This document shows positions 23,431-33,634 of a stretch of 64,000 nt of DNA, in pieces (positions within the stretch are counted from its first letter, which is position 1; each line of letters starts with the position of its first letter). The translations under genes were made by a program, and so were the position numbers. The stretch is from Chondrus crispus (lineage: Eukaryota > Rhodophyta > Florideophyceae > Gigartinales > Gigartinaceae), in the NCBI RefSeq assembly GCF_000350225.1, contig NW_005179113.1, forward strand, positions 62,001-126,000. Direction: 5' to 3'. The notes under the pieces were generated by a model. The model did not search any database and was not told where the DNA came from. It worked only from the letters and a program-made list of their open reading frames with translations.

Positions 23431-26360
23431 TGGCTTGTCGTGCTCTTGGAGCAACGTGCAGCCTAACTGGTAGGCGCTCGCATTCGTGTCGATCATGTAC
23501 GGACGGCCGTACCGCGGAAGGGCGAGGATCGGCGGAGCGATCATGCACTTCTTGAGGTTCTGAAACGCCTCCCGTTGCGCCTCCGTGGGGTTTTAGAAGT
23601 CAGGATCCGAATCCTTACGCGTCATGTCGGTCAGAGGACGGGCTATCTTCGCGAACTCCTTAACGAATCGGCGGTATACGCTGCACGCCCCGAGGAACGT
23701 GCGCACTTGCGTCAGCGTCCTCGGGAACGTGAAGTTCTTAAAGGCGTCGGCCGCCGTATCGGCCACACTTAACTTTCCTGGGGAAATGACGTGCCCCAGG
23801 TAGTGTACCTTCGGTTGAAAGAAGCTACACTTCCTAAGCTTGAGGGAGATTCCGGCACTCCGCAGAAAGCTCAGGACAATGTCGAGATGCTTCGCGTGTT
23901 CTCCGTGCGTACGTGAGAACACGATGACATCATCCAAGTAAACGAGGCATATTTGCCAACGTACGCCAGATAGGATGATGTCGAGTGCGCGTTGGAAGGT
24001 GGCCGGTGCCCCTTTTAGTCCGAACGGCAGGCGCAAGTGGCGAAACGTGCCCATGTGCGTAGTAAACGTGGTCTTATCCCGGTCCTCCGGAGCGACCGGG
24101 ATCTGCCAATAAACGGAATTGCAGTCCAACGTGGTCAAGACGGCTGCATCTCCAAGCGAGTCGATGCAGTCGTCCATCCGAGGCAGCGGATACGAATCCG
24201 CTGCAGTCTTCGCGTTGAGACGCCGGTAGTCCACGCAGAACCGAAGAGATCCGTCTTTCTTCGGTACGAGCACCACCGGAGACGCCCACTCTGTGCTCGC
24301 GGGTTTGATAGCCCCTGCGTTCAACATCTTGTTGACCTCCTTCACGACCATTTTGCGCATCGCGGGCCCCTGACGGTAGGGCATCGAACGTATCGGCTTC
24401 GTACTTGGTTCGAGGGGAATGAGGTGTTCCGTCGCTTGGATAGTTCGGAGCGCACTGCTCCACAGGCTCGAGTGCTTACGGAGCATCTCGAGTGCGTGGC
24501 CACGGAGCTTGTTATCGTCGATGTATGACAAGTCGATTTCTTTTTCCCAATCCATCGGTGGATTTTTGGGATCCTTTTTCTGCGGGGGCACAGTACCCCC
24601 CGCCGTCGGTTGGTCTTGAGATGGCCGTTCGTCCGTGGCCACTTCTTTCTTCCCAACGGTCGTCCCTTCGTCGGAGCTCGGTCGTCCAGCTCCTGCCTTC
24701 CCGACTTGATCAGTCAAGTCGGTCAGGTGTAGCGCGTGCGCGATCCCCTCGGGGACCCTCCGTTCGGGCGTGAGGATGGCGAGGGGGTTGCGCTTAGCGT
24801 ATCCCACGACGGTGTGCTTCGGAAGCCGCCTTTCCCGTCGCGAAAAGTTCGCGACGATGACGACGTCGAAGGTCTGATTCGGCAGAACCTCGACGACGCC
24901 ATTCGTCAACCTCACTCCATGTCGGTGTCGGAGTGAGTGCTTTGGTTCCAGGAACACGAGGCCCCTCCCCGCGGTGGTGACGCGCACTCAGCCTTGCGAC
25001 ATCGCGGGGATGGTAACCCAGCGGGCGATTCGGATCGCCTGCGGGGCCTCATCCCGTACATCCGGCCGGCTCGTTTGGCGTCCGTGTCGCCTTGTAGGGG
25101 GAGTCGGCTCCCCCTTTCCGTCGACGATGGCTACGGAGCCACCGCGTCGAAGTTCGAGCTTCTGTCCGTCGATGTCGAAGCTACGTACGTGGGCATCGAT
25201 GAACGCCGTGGCGAGAAGAACGGGAACGGCAAGCTGTTCCGCCACCACGAACAGTATACGCAACGTCGTGTTCCGCAAACGGATTGCAAGGCGGACGACC
25301 GCCGTAAGTCGAAGCGGGTTACTGTTCGCGCCAGCCAGTCGGGGTAATGGCGCGTCCCGTATTACGAAGCGGGTCCAGTCGGGAGGGAGGTCGGCCTTCA
25401 TCACTCAGTTGTATCCCGAACACGTATCGACGGCGATCGTGTGGGGCTTGAACGTGTTTCCTTCGATGGCCACGGAGCCAAGGACGTTATATATCTTGGA
25501 AGTCATGAGGCATACGATGCCGTCGACCATCTTGGGCGCGACCCGTTCGGCGAGATCGTTCCGCCGAGGTCGTCGCCTTCGGTTCTGGCCCCTCCTGCGT
25601 TACTTCTGCCCGAGTCGTGGGGCGTCCGCGTCTCAGTGATGCCCCCTCCGGTGTTTGAGTCCATACGTGGTGGACATTTCGTCGGCTCCCTTGGCCTCAG
25701 AGGAGTCTGGAGGTCGACCGGTTCGTTTCGGTCGTCGGTACTCCCGTCCTTTTCATTACCCATCACCGAGACTACGGGCGTCCCAGTGCTGTGCTCTTCT
25801 AACGTCGGGCTTACGGAGGCCTAGTCGTTCGCTCCCCCCTGCATCGGCATTGCAGGAGCTACTGTGCTCGCTTCCGGTGGCGATGGGTGTATTATCGGAC
25901 AATCCCCCCCGTGACCTAGGCGAGCACGTGGGGACCGGTCGAGTTCGTGGGGACAAGACGCCTCACGCGACCGCGTGGACGTAACCGTCTTTACCCTTTT
26001 TTCGAACTACCGGTGCCATCGGAGCTACCTTCCTGGCCATCGGCGGCCAGGTCTTCTTCCGGTCCTCGGCCGCGTGGGTCGGGACGCCCTACCCACTGCA
26101 GTACTACCTCATCGGCGAAATATTCGGGTACTTCTGAACCTTGACCTGCGACGTCCGGACGTCGCAGGATATGGGGAGCGGGGAGAAACTGCTCTCCTTC
26201 GTGACCCTCCGTGGGTAGGGGACGCGGATCCTCTACCCAATCTTGCAGGTACATGATCGCATTCTGTACCTGTTGAGGTAACCGAGAACGGTTTCGGTCC
26301 CCTCTCCCTCCTTGACGGGGATACCTTGTGTCCGACGGGCGGTAATCCGGTCGATCACGA
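23431..26360 (-). pseudogene. Gypsy B pol region (protease, RT, start of RNase H)
   Basis: The protease end contains VPVLLATAFIDAHVRSFD. The reverse transcriptase follows with IKPASTEWASPVVLVPKKDG, FCVDYRRLN, LPFGLKGAPATFQRA and YLDDVIVFSRTHG, then the connection (YLGHVISPGKLS) and the first RNase H strand (YMIDTNASAYQLG). The RT differs clearly from that of the fragment on its left, which shows they come from two families. Fossil. Confidence 0.85.
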
Positions 26361-26372
26361 CGATCGAGTTCG

Positions 26373-28565
26373 TTACGACGATACCCGCCTCCGCGTGGGG
26401 CGGGGCGAAGCGTGTGCCCCCACACGAACGATTCGGGAAACTTTTACGAGGGGGACGGCCCTCGCCGACCTACTGCCGGAGGAGGTTACGCGCACCGAGG
26501 CGCGTCTCCACCTGGTAGCGGTAGTTCCTGTACGCCGTGAACATGCGTTGTTCCGACGACAGGAACGGGCAGGCGTACATGGCGTGCCCGTACGTACGGC
26601 ACAGCCAGCACACGTACGCGCTGCCATCCGTTGAGGCGAAGGTCGCCGCGTGGCGGGCTTTCTCATCGGTGAGGACGGGCACGCGAGGGGCTCCGCCTCC
26701 TGCATCTCGGTTCGAGATGTCGAGCTCTGCGACCTGGGGGTCCGTACCGTTGCCACTCTTGGAGTGTGCGCGAAGGCGGTCGCGTAACTGGATGTCGTTC
26801 CGGTCGACATCGGCGTGGGAAGTCGTCCACCCACGGGCTCCGTTCCTTGCGTAATGAGGACAGCGTCAGTCTGCCACACATCCTCCCCGATATGGAGGGC
26901 CGAAGCTGGCGAACTTGTTGCGGCGGACTTCGTAGTCCTGCCAGCCTTCCCTGTCGGTTTCGGGTCTGGCAGAGGTAACCCGGGCAGGGCGCGGTACGTA
27001 GTCCCTTCTGCCGTGGCGATGCGGCGGATGGTCGGTAGATCGGTCTTCTGGCTGCTTGGCAGCCGCTGAACGGTCTCGGAAACTGCGACACGGGTCGCAG
27101 GTGCGAGTCCCCGCACGAAGTAATGCGCGAGGGACTGTTCGCAGAACACTGCCGTGCACCGGAACGCGGCGGTTTCGAGCCGGTCCGCAAAGGTTCTCTC
27201 CGTTTCGTGGGGTTTCTGTCGCGCCGTAGCGACATTGTCGTACGCTTCACCTAACACGTCATCCGTGAGGTAGCGTTTCAAGAATTGATTTACGAGCCCC
27301 GGCCAGCTCACGTCGTCGTGGAGCTGGGCGGCGCGGAGGCCACGCATCGTATAACTCGTATACAGGCGCTCTGCGTCGCGCTCTAAGAAGTGCGCGAGGA
27401 CTCGTACCGCAACACCTTCCGTCAGGTGTTGCGAGTTGAAGGTTATCCGGATATCCCTCAAGAACGGCAGTAGCTGGATCGGGTCCGTACCGTCGAAGCT
27501 ACGCATCGTGGGACGGATCCCACGACAGCGTTGTACGTACTTCGCGATCCGTCCCGCATCACCCGAGGTAACGATCCTCGACGTGTTATCCAAGCGGTAC
27601 ATACGATAGTCAGCGACGGCGCTGAACTCTTGGATCATCGTATGTACCGGCTCGAGTCCGGGTTCAGCGGGACCCAGCGTGCCGAACGGGGTAACGGGTA
27701 GCGTACGGATGTCTACCGGACCGGGTCGCGCGGTGTGGTCCACCGGCGGGTAGCCGCCCGAGCGGGGATCGACGGAGAACATGGGTTGTCCGGATCCGCG
27801 AGCGGCTACTCCACAGTCCGGGTCGTTACGATACGGTACCCGTCGCGTCTGCCACATGTTTTCGTGGGCATGTGGCAGAGCGTGGGACTCGGACGCGACG
27901 TTAGCGTCCATCAGAGGTCGTCTTTCTCCTGCGTCCCGACTGGGATCGGCCACAGTTGGGCGCCATCCTTGCGGGGCGGCAGCGTCCGGAGGTACAGCAT
28001 CACCGGGCCCTCTCGTGGGGGCACCGGGCAGCCTTGCGGCCATGGCACGTTCCAGGTCACGGGCACGCTGCCGCGTGGACTCCAGCTCAGCTGTGAGGTG
28101 CGCGAAGGCACCAAGTTGCTCCGCCGAGGGGGGTTGACGAGCGTCAGGACGTCTCGATGAGGTCGGCCTCGCGGGACGACCATCCCCATACGTAGCCGGG
28201 TTCTCCAGACGCGAGTCTTCGACGAGCACCAGTCGCGATTGCAACTGGTTGACAAGTGCTCGGAGATTCTCCAGCGACTGGGTGACGCGGTCGAACCTCC
28301 CCTCGCGGATAGATCGGAGCTCGTCCATGCAGCGCGAGTAGACGGCCTCCGTAACGTCGACGCGGAGGGAAGTACGGACCTCCTCGATGTAGTCTGCGAT
28401 GCGGTCGAACATCGCAGCCGCTTGTCTTTCGGGAGACTCTGGCGACGGTTCGCGGTCCCGGAGACCAGCGTTGCCGTCGCCGAACGGCGGTGATGGGGCG
28501 TGTATAGCGGCCGCCCTCAGATCCGCCGGTTCGGAGCGGATCGAGGGGGCGTATTCTTGACTCAT
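26373..28565 (-). pseudogene. Gypsy B gag region
   Basis: The likely start is the ATG at 28565 (MSQEYAPSIRSEP). A coiled-coil region follows (MDELRSIREGRFDRVTQSLE), then a Pro/Arg-rich linker, and a capsid-like part with FNSQHLTEGVAVRVLAHFLE and ARQKPHETERTFADRLETA. The end carries one zinc-knuckle-like unit in an overlapping frame (CWLCRTYGHAMYAC). The capsid arrangement is typical of Gypsy Gag, and the position next to the primer site supports the call. Fossil. Confidence 0.75.
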
Positions 28566-28622
28566 CTCGACGCGTACGGACGCGGAGGAAAAGGAAAGTC
28601 TTCTCGGAAAGATCTCGGGGTC

Positions 28623-28640
28623 TTCTAGGTCGGGAGACCA
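28623..28640 (-). promoter_or_regulatory. Primer-binding site of Gypsy B
   Basis: The sense strand reads TGGTCTCCCGACCTAGAA, one base from the LTR end. It is nearly the same as the primer sites of Gypsy C and F. Confidence 0.75.
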
Positions 28641-29270
28641 CTGTAGCATAAACACCCCCCAAACGGAGAGGGGTGTATGCTTGGATAGACGTAGACCCCT
28701 TTCGGAGGGCGAGAAGACGGCGAAACACACACAGCTAACGAGACAGGGAGGCGGGCCCTGGTAGCGTGGTAGAGCGTGACGGTCGGGGACGAGCGCACGC
28801 GCAGGCCGATCTACGCTTCGATGCCCCGGAGCAGCGCTGGGTAACGTACAAGAGGGTACCCCTTTGTTTGGGACAAACCCCTACTACAGGGACAAACGAA
28901 AAACATCAAATTTTAATCACATTAAAGATCAAGGTGCAAAAAAGGCGCCCTCCTGGTTCTTCCAAGCAATATATCTTCCCCGCTGAGCACTCTGCGGCCA
29001 ATGAGTAACTGCCATCTCCTCCCTAGCAACCCCATCTATGCCCCAAAAAAACAAGGGCGGGCATTTCAAATGTGTTCGAACAGAGTGAACGAAACAGTGT
29101 CAGAAAAGACGCCTTTTCGCCTCTTCTATACATCGTATGGATCAACTTAATTGTTCTCATCGCCCACAACAGCCCCATTCCTGACCCAGAGCCCTAGTTT
29201 AAGACGAAACTCGAGTTTCTTTCCTCTTTCGCCTTCTTCCATTTCCATTCCCTCACCTCCTTCCAACACG

Positions 29271-31070
29271 ATGCCCACGGCAAAACGTCAAAATAAACGT
29301 CAGATAAAAGCCATCTCCACAGCATTTATTGCTGTCAACAATGGATCCTCAATTTGAAAGGCTGCTGCGTCATGCCGCATGGCGAAAACCACATTCTATC
29401 GGCTTTACCAAAACGGCATTGAATCCTCCACAAAGAAACCAGGTCGAACCGCCCTCACACCAGACGAAGAAGAAAAAATTGTTTCTCTTCTGTCTTCTTA
29501 CGCTGCTCGTAGATATCCCCTCTCCCAGAATGACCTACTTGAAGCTGTTCAAGTTTTCGTCAGTACATTTGACAATGAGCGTCGTCTTCGTCTTCCATTT
29601 AAAAATGGAAAGCCTGGCAAAAAATTTGCTGCAAACTTTCGAAAACAACACAGCACGATACTACGGTTCGGACGGGCTACACCACAGGAAGCTAAACGAT
29701 TTGCAGCGACTAATGCAGAAAACTTCACCTCCTTTTTTGCTGTTATCGAAAAGGTTATTGCCGAAAATAACATCGACGAGGAGCGGTTATGCCATTTGGA
29801 TGAGTGTGGAATTTCGGCTGAGACGGACAAGGTGGGAAAAAGCAGCAAAATGGTTTATTCCCTCCGCTATTCAAAGCCCCAACAGCAATTGCCTGAGTTT
29901 CGTAATGTCGATCGCATAACCATGATGCCCGTCGTGTTTGCATCTGGGCATTCTGGAAAACCGCTGTTTGTAATTAAGGGCAAACGTGTGCCTTATCGAG
30001 CTGTGAGAAACAATGATGGGAACAGGCTCATAGAGACGCTGGCAGACTGTCTCCCTCGAGGAAGTATCATTACTTCTCGCAGTGAAACGGCAAGTGTGGA
30101 CAGGGAAATTTTTTTGCGCTGGGCAAAGCAATTTGTTGTGGACATTCAGGATTTGATATCTAACGGTAGAAAAGTTTTGCTTCTCTATGATGCATACAGA
30201 AGTCCCATGCATATCCAGGCGCTTCGTGTATTTGATGAAGGCGGGGTGATTGCATTCGCACTGCCAGCGCATACGAGTGGCACCATGCAACCGCTAGACG
30301 TGGGAGTTTTTGGACCATGGAAGGCGCACATTGACACAGTTTTACACAGCATGTGTTTTCCAGGTCGTGCAAATGTCTTTGATGTGATCAACTTTTGTAA
30401 AATAATGAAAGTGGCGTACGCAAACGGGTTTACACTGTCAAAAATTCAAAGTGGATTTATAAATACACTTTGAATTTTTGACCGTGTAAACCCGTTTGCG
30501 TACGCCATATATAGGAAGACCGGCTTGTGGCCACTGAACCCGAATACAGTATTAGGACAGAGACGTCCGTTTTCAGCTGATTGCAAAGCAGTCGCTACTG
30601 TAGAGGATATGGAAAAGATGTTGGAGGAGAAGCGGGTGAGGTTGAGGTCTACTGCTGGCTTGAAGCCCATAGTGCTCAAGCGAGGATTTATAGACACCAG
30701 TGTGGGTGTCAATCTTACAAGCGAGGAAGCTATGGTTCTGGTTTTAAAGAAGGAAGAGAGTGAGCGACGAAAGTTTTTGGATGCTCAACGGAAGAAGGCC
30801 CTAGCGGATTTAAAAGAAGCCCGCAGAGTTGCGTCTGTTCATGCAGCGCGTTTTCTACATAAGGAATTGGCGATGGAATATCGTGTTGCTGCGTATGGTA
30901 ATAGTTCTGTTTTGCCAAGACCAATGTCTGTCCGTGGCAAAATTGCAGCGGAACAGACAATTATGAAGAAGGCTTTGGCGTCTGAGAACACTTGCAGCTT
31001 AACAAGTTTAGAGCGGCTTCGAGATCCTTGCAACCAGCTCTCAGTGGATCGGTTTGCTTATGAGATTTGA
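29271..31070 (+). pseudogene. pogo-type transposase (psq HTH + DDE_1), two in-frame stops
   Basis: One frame runs from ATG 29271 to the stop at 31070, about 600 codons. The N-terminus has a psq-type helix-turn-helix (STAFIAVNNGSSI, then KAAASCRMAKTTFYRLYQNG). In it, residue 29 is TGA where the family usually has Arg. The DDE_1 catalytic part shows LCHLDECGIS, LLLYDAYRSPMHIQALR and GTMQPLDVGVFGPWK, the three catalytic aspartates of the pogo group. A second in-frame TGA lies in a 54-bp insertion (about 30459-30512) that is an inverted copy of the adjacent 41 bases. The C-terminal part is charged and coiled (LKKEESERRKFLDAQRKKALADL) and ends FAYEI. The family cuts and pastes the element by binding its own ends; this copy cannot make full-length protein by normal decoding. 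Confidence 0.9.
30413..30506. repeat. Perfect-looking hairpin inside the transposase gene
   Basis: Arms of 41 bases (30413-30453 and 30466-30506) with one mismatch surround a 12-base loop. The left arm is the original coding sequence. The right arm plus a few AT-rich bases is an insertion: coding sequence SKIQSGF resumes as RKTGLWPLNPN immediately after it. Confidence 0.9.
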
Positions 31071-31569
31071 TTTGCGCGCCGTGATTTACATCAAAAAAAT
31101 ATGGGTGAATCCAAATTTCATGATGGACTTGTCCCAATTGAAGGGGTATTTTCCCGAAAAGGAGTCTTTCTGAACAGTTCGTCAAATGAATCCCCTAAAA
31201 TGACGCCAGTTCTTTGTCCCCTTTCTTGGGTTTGGCACGATTGCCTAGAGTATGCCGCAGACAATGACGTAGTAACCGTAAACAACAGGTTACGGGAAGT
31301 AATCTTTTCTTTAAAAACGCCGTATTGTCCCAAACATAGGGGTACCTTCTTGTACCAGCGCTGAAGGGCGGAGGCGGATCTAGGCTCGCTCGCGTACGCG
31401 TCTGTCCCTACCCGCTTTGTCCCCCTTTAACGCGCGCAAAGGCGGATCGCGCGTGTTAGTTATGCTGGAAGACGGACGTAAGCGGTCGGTCGTGCACAAG
31501 TCCGTGCTTTTCCCCCTTGGCCGCCGGTCCGTTCCGTTTTTAATATACAATTAGTCTATCGTAACTTAG

Positions 31570-32343
31570 TGTAGTGCAGTGGACACACTCGCCAACAAGG
31601 GCGTAAATCTCGCTATGAGGGAAAGCGGTATGTCCAGTCACCACCAGGGTGTTTGGGGCCCTCTGTCCGTGGTAGCTCAGAGGTAACGCGAGAATGGCGG
31701 GTAGAGTCGCGGTCAGCGCGTGTAGGGGTACTCGGGATCGAGTAACTAGAAGGAGTGGGTGTGGCGGTCGCGTCGCGGACCGCTATCAACAGCGTCGAAG
31801 AAGAACAAAACAAGAAGGGAGAAGAAAGAAGGAAGGAGAAGTGTAGCGTAGAAACGTAGAAAATAGGGGAAAAAGTAAAGGAAAACAAGAAATAGGATGA
31901 CGACGAAGGGTGCAAGTACCAGACTTAGCCAACTAGATAGGAACCGTAGAGGATCCTACCAGAGATGGGGTCCGATCACCTGATGCCTCTTTACTGTAGC
32001 GCCTTCCGACACCCGACCTATATAGGCCGAGCCCGGTCGTCGGCGTCGGTTACTAAATGGATAATTAATAATTAATTATCGTCATTAGAATTGCCACTTG
32101 GCATTAGACGCTAATTAGCGTAGAAACTTGTGGGCACCATGTATGTATACGTGTCGTACACGTGTCGTACACGTATCATATACGTGTCATACGACTGTCA
32201 TACACGTGCGTCCACGTGTGGCCACGTGTGGTACACGTGGGGTACCTTCCCAAGTGTGCGCGCACAGTACACGTGTCAAAGGCGGGGAGCGTGTCCCCAC
32301 GACGGCGGTGGCCAGGCGTACAGTACAGGGTCACTGCACTACA
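31570..32343. repeat. Solo LTR (774 bp) in the Gypsy B LTR
   Basis: It starts TGTAGTGCAGTG and ends CACTGCACTACA (12-base inverted ends). It is flanked by the exact duplication CTTAG (31565-31569 and 32344-32348). Its right part is packed with TACACGTG-like motifs (about 32145-32240). The family's internal sequence is not in this window. Confidence 0.93.
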
Positions 32344-32547
32344 CTTAGTACAGTACGTACTGTACTATGCGGTACTACAGTAGTCGGCACTGTCAGCGGA
32401 CAGGGCTGACTGTATACGCGTCGTACACGTATGGTAGACGTGGGAGCGCGTGCGCCCCTACACGTGTGGTACAGGCTGTCTGTAAGGTCCGTGCCTTAAA
32501 GAGCCGGATCCAATTTCTTATCTAATTCTTTTGGTAGTTATACTACA

Positions 32548-33430
32548 GTGACGACAAAATTAACAAGTCGTTTCAAAGCGCTGTTCGTAGTACACGCGAC
32601 GAGCTCCTAAAAATGGCATTGACGAACGTGCACTCAATGGGGTTTAAATTGAAGCTGGCGGTTGCGGGACATGCTGCTGTAAGCAAACAAAATGTGAGAG
32701 ATGCATTTGTAAACACGGGAGGGAGTATGGCCGATGGATTATAGGTTCTGTAATCGTTTTGAGGTCATAAAAGGTGGTGAAGTGAAACGGCAGAGCAGGC
32801 TGGCAGGGATGCAGATACATGGGCCTGCCTCCGCTGTGCGTACTTTGCGAAGGAGGAGATGCGATAGGGAAACCTTTCAAGAAATCAGAGGCATTTTGTC
32901 GAACAGTAGGGACCCGTCAACCTCTATTTGTGAAGTTGACATAGTGCTAAGGGAACACGATACTGTCAGCTCAGTATTGCAGGAGATAATACCGGTTCCT
33001 GTTGCTACACCAGCCGCTGGGACTAGGAAGAAAGTGTTGGGGTGCGGCGCTCCATCGCAGTGCCTTACTGTAGGGGCATTAATCGAACTGAGCAAGGCTG
33101 CGCACGCGACTGCCGTGGCTGAACAAGAGAGGAAATTGATAGCACGCAAACAGAGATTGAGGATTCTTGAGGAAAAAGAGAAGAAGAAAGAGGCTACTCG
33201 CATTATGAAAGAAGAGGTGCGAATCAGGCGAGCGCTCTTGCAGGCAGAGATGGAAGCACACAGAGCTAGAAAGAGACGAAAAATGCCTGTCATAGACACA
33301 GTCGTGACACAATTGAGCACCGTTCAACATCCCGAGGTCCAACTGGGGAATGCAGCTAATGAGTTGCTCAGTTTATCAAATACAAATAGTGGTGTTTGAG
33401 AAATAAATTGTCCCAAATAATGCCCTTTTT
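32548..33430 (+). pseudogene. 3' remnant of a second pogo-type transposase
   Basis: Bases 32549-32735 encode DDKINKSFQSAVRSTRDELL through NVRDAFVNTG, the end of a DDE_1 domain. After a one-base frameshift the frame continues as GVWPMDYRFCNRF and a coiled-coil tail rich in Lys/Glu/Arg (EKEKKKEATRIMKEEVRIRR), ending near 33399. About 20 bases later, TTGTCCCAAATAATGCCC resembles the inner terminal repeat of the intact-ended pogo element (TTGTCCCAAACATAGGGG), so this is probably the 3' end. The N-terminal half is absent on this side of the Gypsy B LTR, which most likely inserted into it. It is a different family from the pogo at 28849. Confidence 0.7.
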
Positions 33431-33634
33431 AAGTGTTGGAATTCCATTCCGTGAAGAGGAGTAAGCGATTATATGAGAGAATTAATGGACATAGATGACA
33501 ATCGGACTTGCGCAGAGTCATTAGAACAGATATGCTGACCTCTCAAAGGTCTCGAATGCCTGATTTTGTAATTTTCCTAGCGTCTGGGTTCTGTTAAGGA
33601 AAATGCGTCCCAAATGTAGCCCTTTGGAAGGGTA

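Larger units (their letters stand above)
28849..31352 (+). mobile_element. pogo-type DNA transposon (2504 bp), inactive
   Basis: The terminal inverted repeats are about 27 bp: CAAGAGGGTACCCCTTTGTT on the left and CAAGAAGGTACCCCTATGTT on the right (reverse complement), both continuing TGGGACAA. It is flanked by TA on both sides (28847-28848 and 31353-31354), the normal Tc1/mariner/pogo target duplication. The host sequence is the Gypsy B LTR, which reads straight through when the insert is ignored. It encodes one transposase of the CENP-B/DDE_1 group. Confidence 0.93.
23431..32547 (-). mobile_element. Gypsy 'B', 3'-truncated, with a composite 5' LTR
   Basis: Minus strand: 5' LTR at 28642-32547 (with two nested insertions), primer site at 28623-28640, gag, protease, reverse transcriptase and the beginning of RNase H. 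The remainder of pol and the 3' LTR are missing, replaced by the fragment to the left. The LTR family also occurs as two solo copies in this window. Fossil with several breaks. Confidence 0.85.
28642..32547 (-). repeat. 5' LTR of Gypsy B with two nested insertions
   Basis: It begins TGTAGCATAAACACCCCCC and ends GTTATACTACA. Removing the pogo element (28849-31352) and the solo LTR (31570-32343) with their target duplications leaves about 620 bp, matching the 664-bp and 622-bp solo copies. Sequence on both sides of each insertion is continuous with the solo LTR at 21122. Confidence 0.92.
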
